62,455 bases of DNA from W2P13-069 sp051876105 (GCA_051876105.1 JBJEHN010000097.1:1-62455), one strand, 5' to 3'; positions 25,348 to 34,953 are shown, counted from the first letter of the stretch. The notes: generated from the sequence alone by a model not told the origin. Program-made: numbers and translations.

Positions 25348-26964
25348 TTGGACGCCGCCATCCAGCCCGACCTGCCCGCCTGCGCTTGCTGTGACCTGCT
25401 CGGAGACGAGCACGACCGCCCCGAGGAGGAGTGCGCGGTCTTCGGTATCTACGCCCCTGGCAAGGACGTGGGGCGCATGACCTACTTCGGCCTGCAGGCG
25501 CTGCAGCACCGCGGCCAGGAGAGCGCGGGCATCGCCGTGGGAGACCATCACTCCGTCACCATCAACAAAGACCTCGGGCTCGTGACCCAGGTGTTCAAGG
25601 AGGGCGACTTCGCCGCGCTCACCGGCCATGTGGCCATCGGGCACGCGCGCTACTCCACCAGCGGCGGCGCCGGCAGCTGGGAGGCCGCCCAGCCCCACCT
25701 CTCCGCCATCAACGACGAGATCATTGCCCTGGCCCACAACGGCACCCTGGTCAACACCGGTCACCTGCGCGTGGAGCTCGTCGAGCGCGGCATCGGGTTC
25801 CGCAGCGCCACAGACAGCGAGGTTGCGGCAAAGCTGATCGGCTACTTCACGCAGGAGAGCCACCACATGCGCGAGGGCATACGCCGCACCATGGAGCTGA
25901 TCGAGGGCGCCTACGCCATGGTGCTCATCACCCGCGACTGCCTCTACGCCTTCCGCGATCCCAACGGGATCCGCCCGCTGGTGCTGGGCGCGCTTGCGGA
26001 CGGGAGCGGCTACGTGGTGGCCAGCGAGACCTGCGCGCTCGACATCGTGGGGGCGCGCTACGTGCGAGACATCGCCCCCGGCGAGGTGCTGCGCATCAGT
26101 GAGAGCGGCCTTGCCAGCGAGCAGGCCGTCCCCCCGCGGGTCAAGGCGAACTGCATCTTCGAGCACGTCTACTTCGCCCGCCCGGACAGCGTCATGGACG
26201 GCGCGACCGTCTACCAGTCGCGCGTGTGGATGGGTCGCAGGCTCGCCCAAGAGGCCCCGGCAGACGCCGACATCTGCATCGGCGTGCCCGACAGCGGCAT
26301 CCCTGGGGCCATCGGCTACTCGCGCGAGAGCGGCATCCCCTACAGCGAGGGCATCGTCAAGAACCGCTACGTGGGCAGGACCTTCATCCAGCCCACGCAG
26401 GAGCTGCGCAACATGGGCATCCGCCTCAAGCTCAACCCCATGCCCTCATCCATCGCGGGGCGCAAGGTGGTCGTCATCGACGACAGCATCGTGCGCGGCA
26501 ACACCTCCCGCCAGCTGGTGCAGATGCTGCGCGATGCAGGCGCCACCGAGGTGCACATGCGCATCGTGAGCCCCGAGGTCAAGTGGCCGTGCTTCTACGG
26601 CATCGACACAGACCGCCAGCAGCAGCTCATCAGCGCCAACAAGAGCACAGACGAGGTCTGCGCGTTCATCGGTGCGGACAGCCTGGCGTTCCTGAGCCTC
26701 GAGGGCCTCATCGAGTCCGTGGGCATGAGGGGCGCGGAGGGCGGCGCAGTGCTCAACCCCGGCACGCGCGGCATCCCCGTCAACACCTGGCAGCAGGACG
26801 ACTACAGCGACGCGGGCTTCTGCACAGCCTGTTTCAACGGCGTCTACCCGGTCAAGATCCCCGAGTCGATGTGGGAGGGCAACTTCTTGGACGTGGAGCA
26901 GGGCCCGGCACGCAACGGCGTGGGGCGCCGGTGTGGGGGGCACAAGACCCTTGGGGAGGCTTAA
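25348..26964 (+). CDS. purF: Amidophosphoribosyltransferase
   Basis: PurF starts purine synthesis by moving glutamine nitrogen onto PRPP. The 538-aa protein has the glutaminase Cys at residue 29 (EECAVFGIY); the first 28 residues look like the propeptide removed during maturation. The PRPP site is VVVIDDSIVRGNTS. Conserved cysteines (ANCIFE, WPCFYGID and FCTACF near the C-terminus) match the Fe-S type of Bacillus subtilis, which oxygen inactivates. It starts at TTG with AAAGGA upstream. It opens the purF-purM-purN run. Confidence 0.96.
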   Translation: MDAAIQPDLPACACCDLLGDEHDRPEEECAVFGIYAPGKDVGRMTYFGLQALQHRGQESAGIAVGDHHSVTINKDLGLVTQVFKEGDFAALTGHVAIGHARYSTSGGAGSWEAAQPHLSAINDEIIALAHNGTLVNTGHLRVELVERGIGFRSATDSEVAAKLIGYFTQESHHMREGIRRTMELIEGAYAMVLITRDCLYAFRDPNGIRPLVLGALADGSGYVVASETCALDIVGARYVRDIAPGEVLRISESGLASEQAVPPRVKANCIFEHVYFARPDSVMDGATVYQSRVWMGRRLAQEAPADADICIGVPDSGIPGAIGYSRESGIPYSEGIVKNRYVGRTFIQPTQELRNMGIRLKLNPMPSSIAGRKVVVIDDSIVRGNTSRQLVQMLRDAGATEVHMRIVSPEVKWPCFYGIDTDRQQQLISANKSTDEVCAFIGADSLAFLSLEGLIESVGMRGAEGGAVLNPGTRGIPVNTWQQDDYSDAGFCTACFNGVYPVKIPESMWEGNFLDVEQGPARNGVGRRCGGHKTLGEA

Positions 26965-26998
26965 GCCCAGCTCCCGCCACAAGCGGCTCACTAACGGG

Positions 26999-27004
26999 CA
27001 TAAT
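26999..27004 (+). promoter_or_regulatory. -10 element before purM
   Basis: CATAAT lies 65 nt upstream of the purM start codon, in the gap after purF. It may give purM-purN a second promoter. Confidence 0.35.
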
Positions 27005-27069
27005 GTCAGACAGCGCTTTTTTGACGAGGAGCGGGCCTTTGTGCGCCCGTTTGAACGAGAGGAGCAGAC

Positions 27070-28119
27070 ATGGCCGACGAGCAGATCACCTACAAGGACG
27101 CCGGCGTCGACATCGATGAGGGTGCGCGAGCCGTTCAGGCCATCCGCGGCGCTGTGCAGAGCACCTACCGCCCCGAGGTCATCGGCGACATCGGCGGCTT
27201 CGGCGGCCTCTTCAGCGCGGCCGCCTTCAAGGGCATGGAAGACCCCATCATGGTCTCCGGCACAGACGGCGTGGGCACCAAGCTACAGCTCGCCCAGATG
27301 ATCGGCAGGCATGACAGCTGCGGCATCGACTTGGTGGCCATGTGCGTCAACGACGTCCTCGCCTGCGGCGCCGAGCCCCTCTTCTTCCTGGACTACGTGG
27401 CCATCGGCAAGCTCAAAGCAGAGCAGATGGCTCAGATCGTGGGCGGCATCGCAGAGGGCTGCAAGCAGGCCAACTGCTCGCTCATCGGCGGGGAGATCGC
27501 CGAGCACCCCGGTGTCATGCCCGCGGACGACTACGACCTCTCCGGCTTCTGCGTGGGCGTCGTCGACCGCCCCAAGATGATCGGTCCGGACCTGGTCGAG
27601 GAGGGCGACGTCGTTTTGGGCCTGGCCTCCACCGGCATCCACTCCAACGGCTTCTCGCTGGTGCGCCGCGCCGTGACCGAGCGCAAGAGCCTCGAGGAGC
27701 TCACCGCCCCCTGCAGCGAGCTGGGAGGCACCTCCGTCATGGACGCCCTGCTCGCCCCCACCCGCATCTACGTCAAGAGCATCGTCAACCTGCTCAAGAA
27801 GGGCCTGCCCGTCCACGCGGTGGCCCACATCACCGGAGGCGGCATCACAGAGAACCTCGACCGCGCCCTGCCCAAGACCCTCGACGCCCAAGTCGAGCTG
27901 GGCAGCTGGCCGGTGCTCCCTATCATCCAGTACGTCATCGACGCAGCCGGCCTCAGCCAGGAGCAGGCGCTCAAGACCTTCAACATGGGCATCGGCATGT
28001 GCGTCATCTGCAAGCCTCAGGACGCGGCCGCCATCCAGGCCGAGCTCGAGGCAACCGGCGAGAAGGTCTACGCCGTGGGCACCGTCATCGCCGGCGAGGG
28101 AAAGGTCGTGTACAAGTAA
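27070..28119 (+). CDS. purM: Phosphoribosylformylglycinamidine cyclo-ligase
   Basis: PurM closes the imidazole ring to give AIR. The 349-aa protein shows TYKDAGVDIDEG at the start, SGTDGVGTKL, then MCVNDVLACGAEPLFFLDY and GGEIAEHPG, which make the ATP site. GAGGAG precedes the ATG. Its TAA overlaps the purN start (TAATG). Confidence 0.97.
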   Translation: MADEQITYKDAGVDIDEGARAVQAIRGAVQSTYRPEVIGDIGGFGGLFSAAAFKGMEDPIMVSGTDGVGTKLQLAQMIGRHDSCGIDLVAMCVNDVLACGAEPLFFLDYVAIGKLKAEQMAQIVGGIAEGCKQANCSLIGGEIAEHPGVMPADDYDLSGFCVGVVDRPKMIGPDLVEEGDVVLGLASTGIHSNGFSLVRRAVTERKSLEELTAPCSELGGTSVMDALLAPTRIYVKSIVNLLKKGLPVHAVAHITGGGITENLDRALPKTLDAQVELGSWPVLPIIQYVIDAAGLSQEQALKTFNMGIGMCVICKPQDAAAIQAELEATGEKVYAVGTVIAGEGKVVYK

Positions 28120-28742
28120 TGCGCGACCTCAACACACCCCTCAACATCGCCGTCCTCATCTCCGGCACCGGCTCCAACATGGTTGCCATCGCGGAGGCTA
28201 TTCAAGAGGGCCAGCTCAACGCCAAGATCTCCTACGTGGTTGCCAGCAACCCCCGCGCCAAGGGCATCGCCAAGGCGCAGGAGATGGGGCTGGACACCAT
28301 GGTCTTCACCCCAGACGACTACGCCAAGAGCACTGCAGACGTCGAGCGCGCCATGGTGCGCAACTTCCGCAACGCTGGCGTGGACTACGTGATCATGGCG
28401 GGCTACATGCGCAAGTGCACGGGCACGCTGCTGCTGGCCTATCCCAACCGCGTCGTCAACCTGCACCCCGCCCTGCTACCCAAGCACAAGGGCGCGCACG
28501 CCATCCAAGACGCCTTCGAGGCGGGCGACGAGGTCACCGGCATCACCATCCACCTGGCCAACATGGAGTACGACGAGGGCCCCATCATCTACCAGCGCGA
28601 GGTCCCCGTTCTGCCGGGCGACAGCCTCGAGGACCTCGAGACCCGCATCCACGCCGCAGAGCACGAGGCCTACCCCTGGGTCATCCAGAAGCTCGCCCAA
28701 GACAAGGTCCACCTCTACGGCGACCACTGCGTCATCGACTAG
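28119..28742 (+). CDS. purN: Phosphoribosylglycinamide formyltransferase
   Basis: PurN transfers a formyl group from 10-formyl-THF to glycinamide ribonucleotide. The 207-aa protein has AVLISGTGSNMVAI, the catalytic VVNLHPALLPKHKGAHA (Asn/His), and EYDEGPII with the catalytic Asp. It starts inside the purM stop. A GC-rich hairpin follows it. Confidence 0.96.
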   Translation: MRDLNTPLNIAVLISGTGSNMVAIAEAIQEGQLNAKISYVVASNPRAKGIAKAQEMGLDTMVFTPDDYAKSTADVERAMVRNFRNAGVDYVIMAGYMRKCTGTLLLAYPNRVVNLHPALLPKHKGAHAIQDAFEAGDEVTGITIHLANMEYDEGPIIYQREVPVLPGDSLEDLETRIHAAEHEAYPWVIQKLAQDKVHLYGDHCVID

Positions 28743-28762
28743 ACCGGCTCGCCCGGCGCACG

Positions 28763-28810
28763 CTGCGCGGCCCTGCCCCCGCAGACGAGCAGCGGGGCAG
28801 GGCCGCGCAG
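28763..28810 (+). other. Long GC hairpin after purN
   Basis: CTGCGCGGCCCTGCCCC pairs with GGGGCAGGGCCGCGCAG over at least 17 bp, with further closing pairs around a short loop. No T run follows. It may mark the mRNA 3' end or insulate the next gene. Confidence 0.6.
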
Positions 28811-28875
28811 CTGAGGGCCGCGGGCCGGCTTGCCATTCAACCGTCAACGCACGAACACGAGGAGATGCAACACCC

Positions 28876-30060
28876 ATGCTCAACGAGAGAATGATCGGCC
28901 TTGGCAGCGCACCCAACGCGATCCGCAGCCTCTTCGCCTACGGCCTCCAGCGCAAGGCCGAGATCGGCGAGGACAAGGTCTTCGACTACTCCATCGGCAA
29001 CCCCAGCGTCCCCGCCCCGCCCCAGGTGGCGGAGTGCATCAAGCGCATGATGGAGGAGGACCCCGTCGCGCTGCACAGCTACACGCCCAGCCCCGGTACC
29101 TTCGAGGCCCGCAAGGCGGTGGCAGACCACATCAGGCGCCGCTTTGGGGTCGAGGCCGACCCGGCACAGGTGTACCTGACCCACGGTGCTGCCGCGGCGC
29201 TCGCCATCTGCCTCTCCGCCGTCGCCTGCCCCGGCGACGAGGTCATCGTACCCACGCCCTACTTCACTGAGTACAAGACCTGGATCGAGCAGGCTGGCGC
29301 TACAATCGTCGAGGTGCCCTGCCAGGTGCCCAGCTTCCAGCTCGACACCGAGGCCATCGAGGCCGCCATCACGCCCAAGACCGCAGCCATCATCGTCGAC
29401 AGCCCCAACAACCCCGTGGGCGCCGTCTACAGCCGCGAGAACCTCGAGGCCCTGGCCGCTGTGCTCTCCAAGAAGGAGGCCGAGTACGGCACCAAGATCT
29501 ACCTCATCGCCGACGAGCCCTACCGCGCCATCACCTACGGCGCTGAGGTCCCCTACATCCCCTGCATCTACCCCCGCACGCTGGTGTGCTACAGCTTCTC
29601 CAAGACCCTGAGCCTGCCGGGCGAGCGCTTGGGCTACATCTACGTCTCGAACCTCATGGACAACGTGCAGGAGACCACCTACGCCATCCAGGGCTCCGGC
29701 CGCTCGCTGGGCTACATCTGCTGCAGCGCCCTGTTCCAGCGCGTGCTCATCGAGTGCATCGACCTGCCCAGCGACGTCGAGGCCTACCGCACTAACCGGC
29801 AGGTGCTCACGGAAGGCCTCTCCAAGATCGGCTACGAGTACGTCGAGCCTCAGGGCGCCTTCTACCTCTGGGTCAAGGCCCTCGAGGACGACGACCTCGC
29901 TTTTGCGGAGCGCGCCAAGCAGCACGAGCTGCTCGTCTGCCCCAGCAGCGGTTTTGGCGGCAAGGGCTATGTGCGCATGAGCTACTGCATCGCGCGCGAG
30001 ACCATCGAAAACTCCATGCCCGCCCTGCAGGCGCTGTGGGACAGCTACCACCAAGCCTAG
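28876..30060 (+). CDS. Class I/II PLP-dependent aminotransferase
   Basis: The 394-aa protein is a fold-type I aminotransferase, similar to aspartate or aromatic aminotransferases. DYSIGNPSVPAP near residue 36, THGAAAALA, DSPNNPVGAVY, ADEPYRA and the PLP-lysine motif YSFSKTLSLPGERLGY near residue 240 are present. AGGAG lies upstream. It stands between the purN hairpin and an ABC exporter operon. The amino-acid substrate cannot be assigned. Confidence 0.85.
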   Translation: MLNERMIGLGSAPNAIRSLFAYGLQRKAEIGEDKVFDYSIGNPSVPAPPQVAECIKRMMEEDPVALHSYTPSPGTFEARKAVADHIRRRFGVEADPAQVYLTHGAAAALAICLSAVACPGDEVIVPTPYFTEYKTWIEQAGATIVEVPCQVPSFQLDTEAIEAAITPKTAAIIVDSPNNPVGAVYSRENLEALAAVLSKKEAEYGTKIYLIADEPYRAITYGAEVPYIPCIYPRTLVCYSFSKTLSLPGERLGYIYVSNLMDNVQETTYAIQGSGRSLGYICCSALFQRVLIECIDLPSDVEAYRTNRQVLTEGLSKIGYEYVEPQGAFYLWVKALEDDDLAFAERAKQHELLVCPSSGFGGKGYVRMSYCIARETIENSMPALQALWDSYHQA

Positions 30061-30184
30061 GGTGCACGGGGTTTTCAACGGGCGCTTGACAACTTGGTGA
30101 CCTCCTCCGCGTCTTGCTGCGCGGCACCGCCTTGCAGCTTCATCATGGGGAGGAGAGAGCCTACGGACAGAAGCGATGTTGAGA

Positions 30185-30213
30185 GAGGCTGCCGGCGTGC
30201 CGGCGGCCTCTTT
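30185..30213 (+). terminator. Strong hairpin in the leader of the ABC exporter genes
   Basis: GAGGCTGCCGGC pairs with GCCGGCGGCCTC over 12 bp with one wobble, followed by TTTGTG. It sits 20 nt before the exporter start codon. It may end the upstream aminotransferase transcript or act as an attenuator. A TATAGG at 30217-30222 could then start a near-leaderless exporter message. Confidence 0.6.
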
Positions 30214-30231
30214 GTGTATAGGGGGCGGCCC

Positions 30232-32013
30232 ATGCGCGTGATGAGGTACCTGATGGGGCACAAGGCGGCCATGGCGGCGGTGTTCGCACTACTGCTGCTC
30301 ATGGCGCTGTGCGAGCTCTCGCTGCCCAGGTACACCGCTGCCATCGTCGACAACGTGGTCGCCATGGCGGCGGTGGGCATGGGCGGGGACACCGCCGCCG
30401 AGCTCATGCGCCTGGGCACCCTCATGCTGCTCTTCGCCTTGGGGATGGTCGCCTGCAACGCGGGCATCGGCCTCATCGCGAGCGTCACGGGCGCTCGCAT
30501 CGCGCGCGACCTGCGCGCCCAGGTCTACGAGAGGGTTATGGCGTTCTCGCCGGCGGAGGTCGAGCGCTTCTCCGCGGCCTCGCTCATCACGCGCGGCACC
30601 AACGACGTGCAGCAGATGCAGATGGTGGCCGTCATGATGCTGAGGGTGGTGCTCTACGCCCCCATCCTGGCGGTGGGCGGCATCTTCATGGTGGTGCAGA
30701 CCAACGCCTCCATGGGCTGGGTCATCGCCTTGGCCGTGGTGGCTGTCTTCGCGGTGGTCGGGGCTCTGATGGCGCTCACCATGCCCAAGTTCAAGGTCAT
30801 GCAGTCGCTCGTGGACAAGCTCAACCTCGTATCGCGCGAGATACTCACTGGTATATCCGTGATCAGGGCCTTTGGGCGCCAGGAGCTCGAGCAGGAGCGC
30901 TTTGCCGCGGCCAACCGCGAGCTGATGGAGACCCAGCTCTTCACAACGCGCGCCATGGTGACCATGATGCCCGCGCTCTCGCTGGTGATGAACCTGGTGT
31001 CAGTCGGCATCGTGTGGGTGGGTGGCCACCGCATCGCCCAAGGCGCCATGCAGACCGGCGACCTCATCGCCTTCATCACCTACGCCATGATCATCATCAT
31101 GAGCTTCCTCATGATCGGCATGGTCTCCGTCATGCTCCCGCGTGCAGAGGTCGCGGCCGAGCGCATCGAGGAGGTGCTCGGCACGGAGCTCTCCGTGACC
31201 GACCCGGCCTCCCCGCGTGACGCGGAGCTGCTGGCGCTGGCCGCCCGCGGCGAGGGTCTTGAGCTGGCCTTCCACGACGTGAGCTTCTCGTACGACCCGG
31301 CCAGCGACCCGGTGCTCGAGCACGTGAGCTTTACAGCGGAGCCTGGCAAGACGACCGCCGTGATCGGCAGCACCGGCAGCGGCAAGTCGACGGTTATCAA
31401 GCTGCTCGAGCGCTTCTACGACGTCCAAGGCGGCGCGGTCACGGTGGGCGGCATCGACGTGCGCGAGCTGAGCCAAGCCTGCCTGCGCAGCGTGCTGGGC
31501 TACAGCCCCCAGCAGGCCTTCCTGTTTTCCGGCACGGTGGCCGGCAACGTGGGCTACGCGGACCCGCATATGCCCCGCGAGCGCATGGAGCTGGCTGTCG
31601 ACGTGGCGCAGGCGCGCGGGTTCGTCGAGCAGGCGGCCGAGGGCCTCGAGGCGTCGGTTGCCCAGGGCGGCGCCAACGTCTCCGGCGGGCAGAGGCAGCG
31701 CCTCTCCATCGCCCGCTCCCTGGCTGCAGACGCCCAGGCGTACCTCTTCGACGACAGCTTCTCCGCCCTCGACTACAAGACCGATGCCCTGCTGCGCGAG
31801 GGCCTGGAGCGGCAGATGCAGGGCAAGACGCTGCTCATCGTGGCCCAGCGCATCGCCACCATCATGCACGCGGATCGCATCGTCGTGCTCGAAGACGGCC
31901 GCGTTGCCGGCGTGGGCACCCATGCGCAGCTGATGGAGAGCTGCCCCGAGTACGCCCAGATCGCCCTGAGCCAGCTGAGCCCAGCGGAGCTGGAGAGGGG
32001 AGGTGCCCGATGA
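30232..32013 (+). CDS. ABC exporter half-transporter (degenerate-site subunit)
   Basis: This 593-aa protein has an exporter-type membrane domain with about six helices (residues 1-320) and a nucleotide-binding domain. Walker A is GSTGSGKST, the signature is VSGGQRQRLSIARSL and Walker B ends FDDS. The usual catalytic Glu is Asp here, as in the degenerate-site subunit of heterodimeric exporters such as BmrC or TM287. The partner gene overlaps it by ATGA. Such pairs export drugs, peptides or lipids; the substrate is unknown. The start at 30232 follows GGGGGC; an in-frame ATG about 90 nt upstream lacks a ribosome-binding site. Confidence 0.9.
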   Translation: MRVMRYLMGHKAAMAAVFALLLLMALCELSLPRYTAAIVDNVVAMAAVGMGGDTAAELMRLGTLMLLFALGMVACNAGIGLIASVTGARIARDLRAQVYERVMAFSPAEVERFSAASLITRGTNDVQQMQMVAVMMLRVVLYAPILAVGGIFMVVQTNASMGWVIALAVVAVFAVVGALMALTMPKFKVMQSLVDKLNLVSREILTGISVIRAFGRQELEQERFAAANRELMETQLFTTRAMVTMMPALSLVMNLVSVGIVWVGGHRIAQGAMQTGDLIAFITYAMIIIMSFLMIGMVSVMLPRAEVAAERIEEVLGTELSVTDPASPRDAELLALAARGEGLELAFHDVSFSYDPASDPVLEHVSFTAEPGKTTAVIGSTGSGKSTVIKLLERFYDVQGGAVTVGGIDVRELSQACLRSVLGYSPQQAFLFSGTVAGNVGYADPHMPRERMELAVDVAQARGFVEQAAEGLEASVAQGGANVSGGQRQRLSIARSLAADAQAYLFDDSFSALDYKTDALLREGLERQMQGKTLLIVAQRIATIMHADRIVVLEDGRVAGVGTHAQLMESCPEYAQIALSQLSPAELERGGAR

Positions 32014-33854
32014 GCGAGCGCAAGACGGCCCCGCGCCCACCCCACGGCCCCGGCCCTCGCTTCTCAAAGGAGCGTGCCAAGGACTTCAAGGGAACGATGA
32101 GGCAGCTGCTCTCGCTGCTCTCCGCCCACAGGCTCGCGCTCGCGGCGGTCCTCGTCTTTGCGATAGGGGGCACCGCCTTCAACATCGTGGGGCCCAAGGT
32201 CCTCTCCCTGGCGACGACCGAGGTCTTCGAAGGCGCGGTGGCGTCTGTGCAGGGCACGGGCGGCATCGACTTCGACGCCGTGGCGCGCATCTTGCTCGCC
32301 ACGCTGCTCGTCTACCTGCTGAGCAGCGCCTGCAGTTTTGTGCAGAGCTGGCTGATGACGGGCGTGGTGCAGAGGCTGTGCTTCTCGCTGCGCAGGGAGA
32401 TCAACCTCAAGATCGACCGCATGCCCTTCGGGTACTTCGAGCGCAACGCCACGGGAGACACGCTCTCGCGCATCACCAACGACGTGGACACCGTGGGCCA
32501 GACCCTCTCGCAGAGCGTGGTGCAGCTCGTCACCGGCGTGACGACCGTCGTGGGCGTCCTCGCCATGATGCTGTTCATCAGCCCTCTCATGACGCTGGTC
32601 GCCCTGCTCATCATCCCGGTCTCCCTGGCGCTGGTGATGCTCATCGTCAAGCGCTCGCAGCGCTACTTCTTCGCCCAGCAGGAGGTCCTCGGCCAGGTCA
32701 ACGGCATCATCGAGGAGACCTTCTCCGGTCAGGGCGTGATCAAGGCCTTCAACGGCGAGCAGCGCGCGCTCGAGGAGTTCAACGAGGCCAACGGCAGGCT
32801 CTACGAGGCGGGCTGGAAGAGCCAGTTCGTCAGCGGCTTGATGAAGCCCGTCATGGACTTCGTGGGCAACCTGGGCTATGTGGCAGTCGCGCTCATGGGC
32901 GGCTGGCTCGCGGTCCAGGGCGCTATCACCGTAGGCGACATCCAGGCGTTCATCCAGTACGTGAAGAACTTCACCCAGCCCCTGAGCCAGATGAGCCAGG
33001 TGAGCACTCAGCTGCAGCAGATGGCCGCCGCCGCAGAGCGCATCTTCGAGTTCCTGGGCGAAGAGGAGGAGGCCGAGGCCCCGCAGGTGGCCGCAGCCGA
33101 TGCCTGCCCAGACGGGTTGCGCGGGGCTGTCTCGTTCGAGGACGTGGTGTTCGGCTACGTGCCCGGCAAGCCCGTCATCCACGGCTTCAGCGCACAGGTG
33201 CAGCCCGGCCAGACCGTGGCGCTGGTGGGCCCCACCGGCGCAGGCAAGACCACCATGGTCAAGCTGCTGATGCGCTTCTACGACGTGAGCGGGGGCTGCA
33301 TCCGCATCGACGGGCGCGACCTGCGCGGCATCCCGCGCGAGCAGGCGCGCGGGATGTTCGGCATGGTCTTGCAGGACGCCTGGCTCTTCGGCGGCACGAT
33401 ACGCGAGAACATCCGCTACGGCCGCTTGGACGCGACCGACGAGGAGGTCGAGGCAGCGGCGCGCGCTGGCTGCGCGGACCACTTCATCCGCACGTTGCCG
33501 GGCGGCTACGACTACGTGGTCAACGAGGACTCCAGCAACCTGAGCCAGGGCCAGCGCCAGCTGCTCACCATCGCGCGCGCCATCTTGGCAGACCGCCCCA
33601 TGCTCATCCTCGACGAGGCGACCTCGAGCGTGGACACCCGGACCGAGGAGCGCATCCAGGAGGCCATGGACAACCTGATGGAGGGGCGCACGAGCTTCGT
33701 CATCGCCCACAGGCTGAGCACCATCAGGGATGCGGACCTCATCTTGGTGATCCGCGACGGCGACGTGGCTGAGCAGGGCACCCACGAGGAGCTCCTGGAG
33801 CGCGGCGGCTTCTACGCGGAGCTCTACAACTCGCAGTTCGAGGGCTGCGAGTAG
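32010..33854 (+). CDS. ABC exporter half-transporter (catalytic-site subunit)
   Basis: This 614-aa partner has the same layout: a six-helix membrane domain (about residues 35-340) and a nucleotide-binding domain. Walker A is GPTGAGKTT, the signature is LSQGQRQLLTIARAI and Walker B is MLILDEATSSVD with the catalytic Glu intact. The signature has Q in place of the second G, a common variation in these partners. It begins within the stop of the first subunit, so they are made together. The start of each membrane domain shows the TRGTND/SRITND coupling sequence typical of exporters. Confidence 0.9.
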   Translation: MSERKTAPRPPHGPGPRFSKERAKDFKGTMRQLLSLLSAHRLALAAVLVFAIGGTAFNIVGPKVLSLATTEVFEGAVASVQGTGGIDFDAVARILLATLLVYLLSSACSFVQSWLMTGVVQRLCFSLRREINLKIDRMPFGYFERNATGDTLSRITNDVDTVGQTLSQSVVQLVTGVTTVVGVLAMMLFISPLMTLVALLIIPVSLALVMLIVKRSQRYFFAQQEVLGQVNGIIEETFSGQGVIKAFNGEQRALEEFNEANGRLYEAGWKSQFVSGLMKPVMDFVGNLGYVAVALMGGWLAVQGAITVGDIQAFIQYVKNFTQPLSQMSQVSTQLQQMAAAAERIFEFLGEEEEAEAPQVAAADACPDGLRGAVSFEDVVFGYVPGKPVIHGFSAQVQPGQTVALVGPTGAGKTTMVKLLMRFYDVSGGCIRIDGRDLRGIPREQARGMFGMVLQDAWLFGGTIRENIRYGRLDATDEEVEAAARAGCADHFIRTLPGGYDYVVNEDSSNLSQGQRQLLTIARAILADRPMLILDEATSSVDTRTEERIQEAMDNLMEGRTSFVIAHRLSTIRDADLILVIRDGDVAEQGTHEELLERGGFYAELYNSQFEGCE

Positions 33855-33980
33855 GTGCAGGCAACCCCTTCAGGAAAGAACAAGGAATACGAACCGGGAC
33901 GAAGCGAAAACAGTGTTACCCTCGAACGACTTGTTTGTTTGAGACGATTAAGCGCGGCCTGCGGGCCGGGAGGGGGCCTG

Positions 33981-34886
33981 ATGCTGCTCGAGAGGGGACT
34001 GGGGGCGTGCAAGCGCGCGGCGGCGCTGCTTTGCGCCGCCGTGCTGGCCTGCGGGCTGTGCCTGGGCCCCTGTGCCGCGGCCCAAGCCTCGCAGCTCGAC
34101 CGCTACGCCAAGCTCGAGGCCCGCTACATCAGCTGCCCGGAGGGCGGGATCGCCTTCTTTGGCTCCTCGTACCTCTCCAGGTGGGACAGCGCCGCGCGGG
34201 ACTTCGAACGGGCCTTCGGCTACCCGGCCAACATGGTCTACAACTACGCCATCGGCGGCAGTGGCATCAGCGTGTGGACGAGCGCCGAGTACCTCGACCT
34301 CGTCGCCTCGAAGAGGCCCAGCGTGGTGGTGATCCACGGCGTCAACGACCTGCGCTACTACCCCGACCGCCCCGACTCGCTCACAGACGAGCAGGCGGTG
34401 GAGAAGAGCCTCGCGGCGCTCAAGCTCTACGTGGCCGGCCTGCAGGAGCGCCTGCCCGGCGTCAAGATCGTGCTCGTCTCCGCCTTCAAGACCCCGGCCG
34501 AGTACCTGCACGAGCCCGTGTACGGCAGCAGCTGCAGGAGCTGGCAGCGCATCGACCTCTACAACGCCAAGCTGCGCGCCTTCGCTGCAGGCAGCAGGCA
34601 GCTGGCCTTCGTCGACATCGAGCCCTACCTGCTCGGCGAGGACCGGGACCTCTGGGGCAACCGGCGCGTGCGCTTCTACACCAACGCCGCAAGGCTCTGC
34701 GACAAGCGCAGCCTGGCCAGTGCCCGCACCCTGCAGTACTGCAAGCGCCGCGGCACGCTGGCCTGCCCGTACTTCCGCTCGGACCTGCACCACGCCAGCA
34801 AGCTCGCCTACAGCTCCATCTGGCTGCCGCTTGTGGGCGCGGTTGCCGTCAGCAGCAGCGCTGCGCTGCCAAGTCAAGAAATCTGA
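33981..34886 (+). CDS. Secreted SGNH-family hydrolase
   Basis: The 301-aa protein begins with a signal peptide (LLCAAVLACGLCLGPCAAAQA, about residues 14-36), so it is exported. The mature part has SGNH/GDSL blocks: FFGSSYLSRW with the likely nucleophile Ser, a central NYAIGGSG, IHGVNDLRYY, and a late DLHH supplying the catalytic His. Such enzymes remove acyl or acetyl groups from lipids, peptidoglycan or polysaccharides. GGGAGG precedes ATG 33981. The substrate is unknown; it lies behind the ABC exporter genes. Confidence 0.82.
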   Translation: MLLERGLGACKRAAALLCAAVLACGLCLGPCAAAQASQLDRYAKLEARYISCPEGGIAFFGSSYLSRWDSAARDFERAFGYPANMVYNYAIGGSGISVWTSAEYLDLVASKRPSVVVIHGVNDLRYYPDRPDSLTDEQAVEKSLAALKLYVAGLQERLPGVKIVLVSAFKTPAEYLHEPVYGSSCRSWQRIDLYNAKLRAFAAGSRQLAFVDIEPYLLGEDRDLWGNRRVRFYTNAARLCDKRSLASARTLQYCKRRGTLACPYFRSDLHHASKLAYSSIWLPLVGAVAVSSSAALPSQEI

Positions 34887-34953
34887 TAATCAACGACTCA
34901 ACATCCTTGGTAACGCATCTGTGACATAAGCTACCCTGTGCGGGACTAGTCTC

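Noticed and set aside
30086..30091. TTGACA as the -35 of the ABC exporter promoter
   Set aside because: No -10 lies at a suitable distance, and the strong hairpin at 30185 would follow it.
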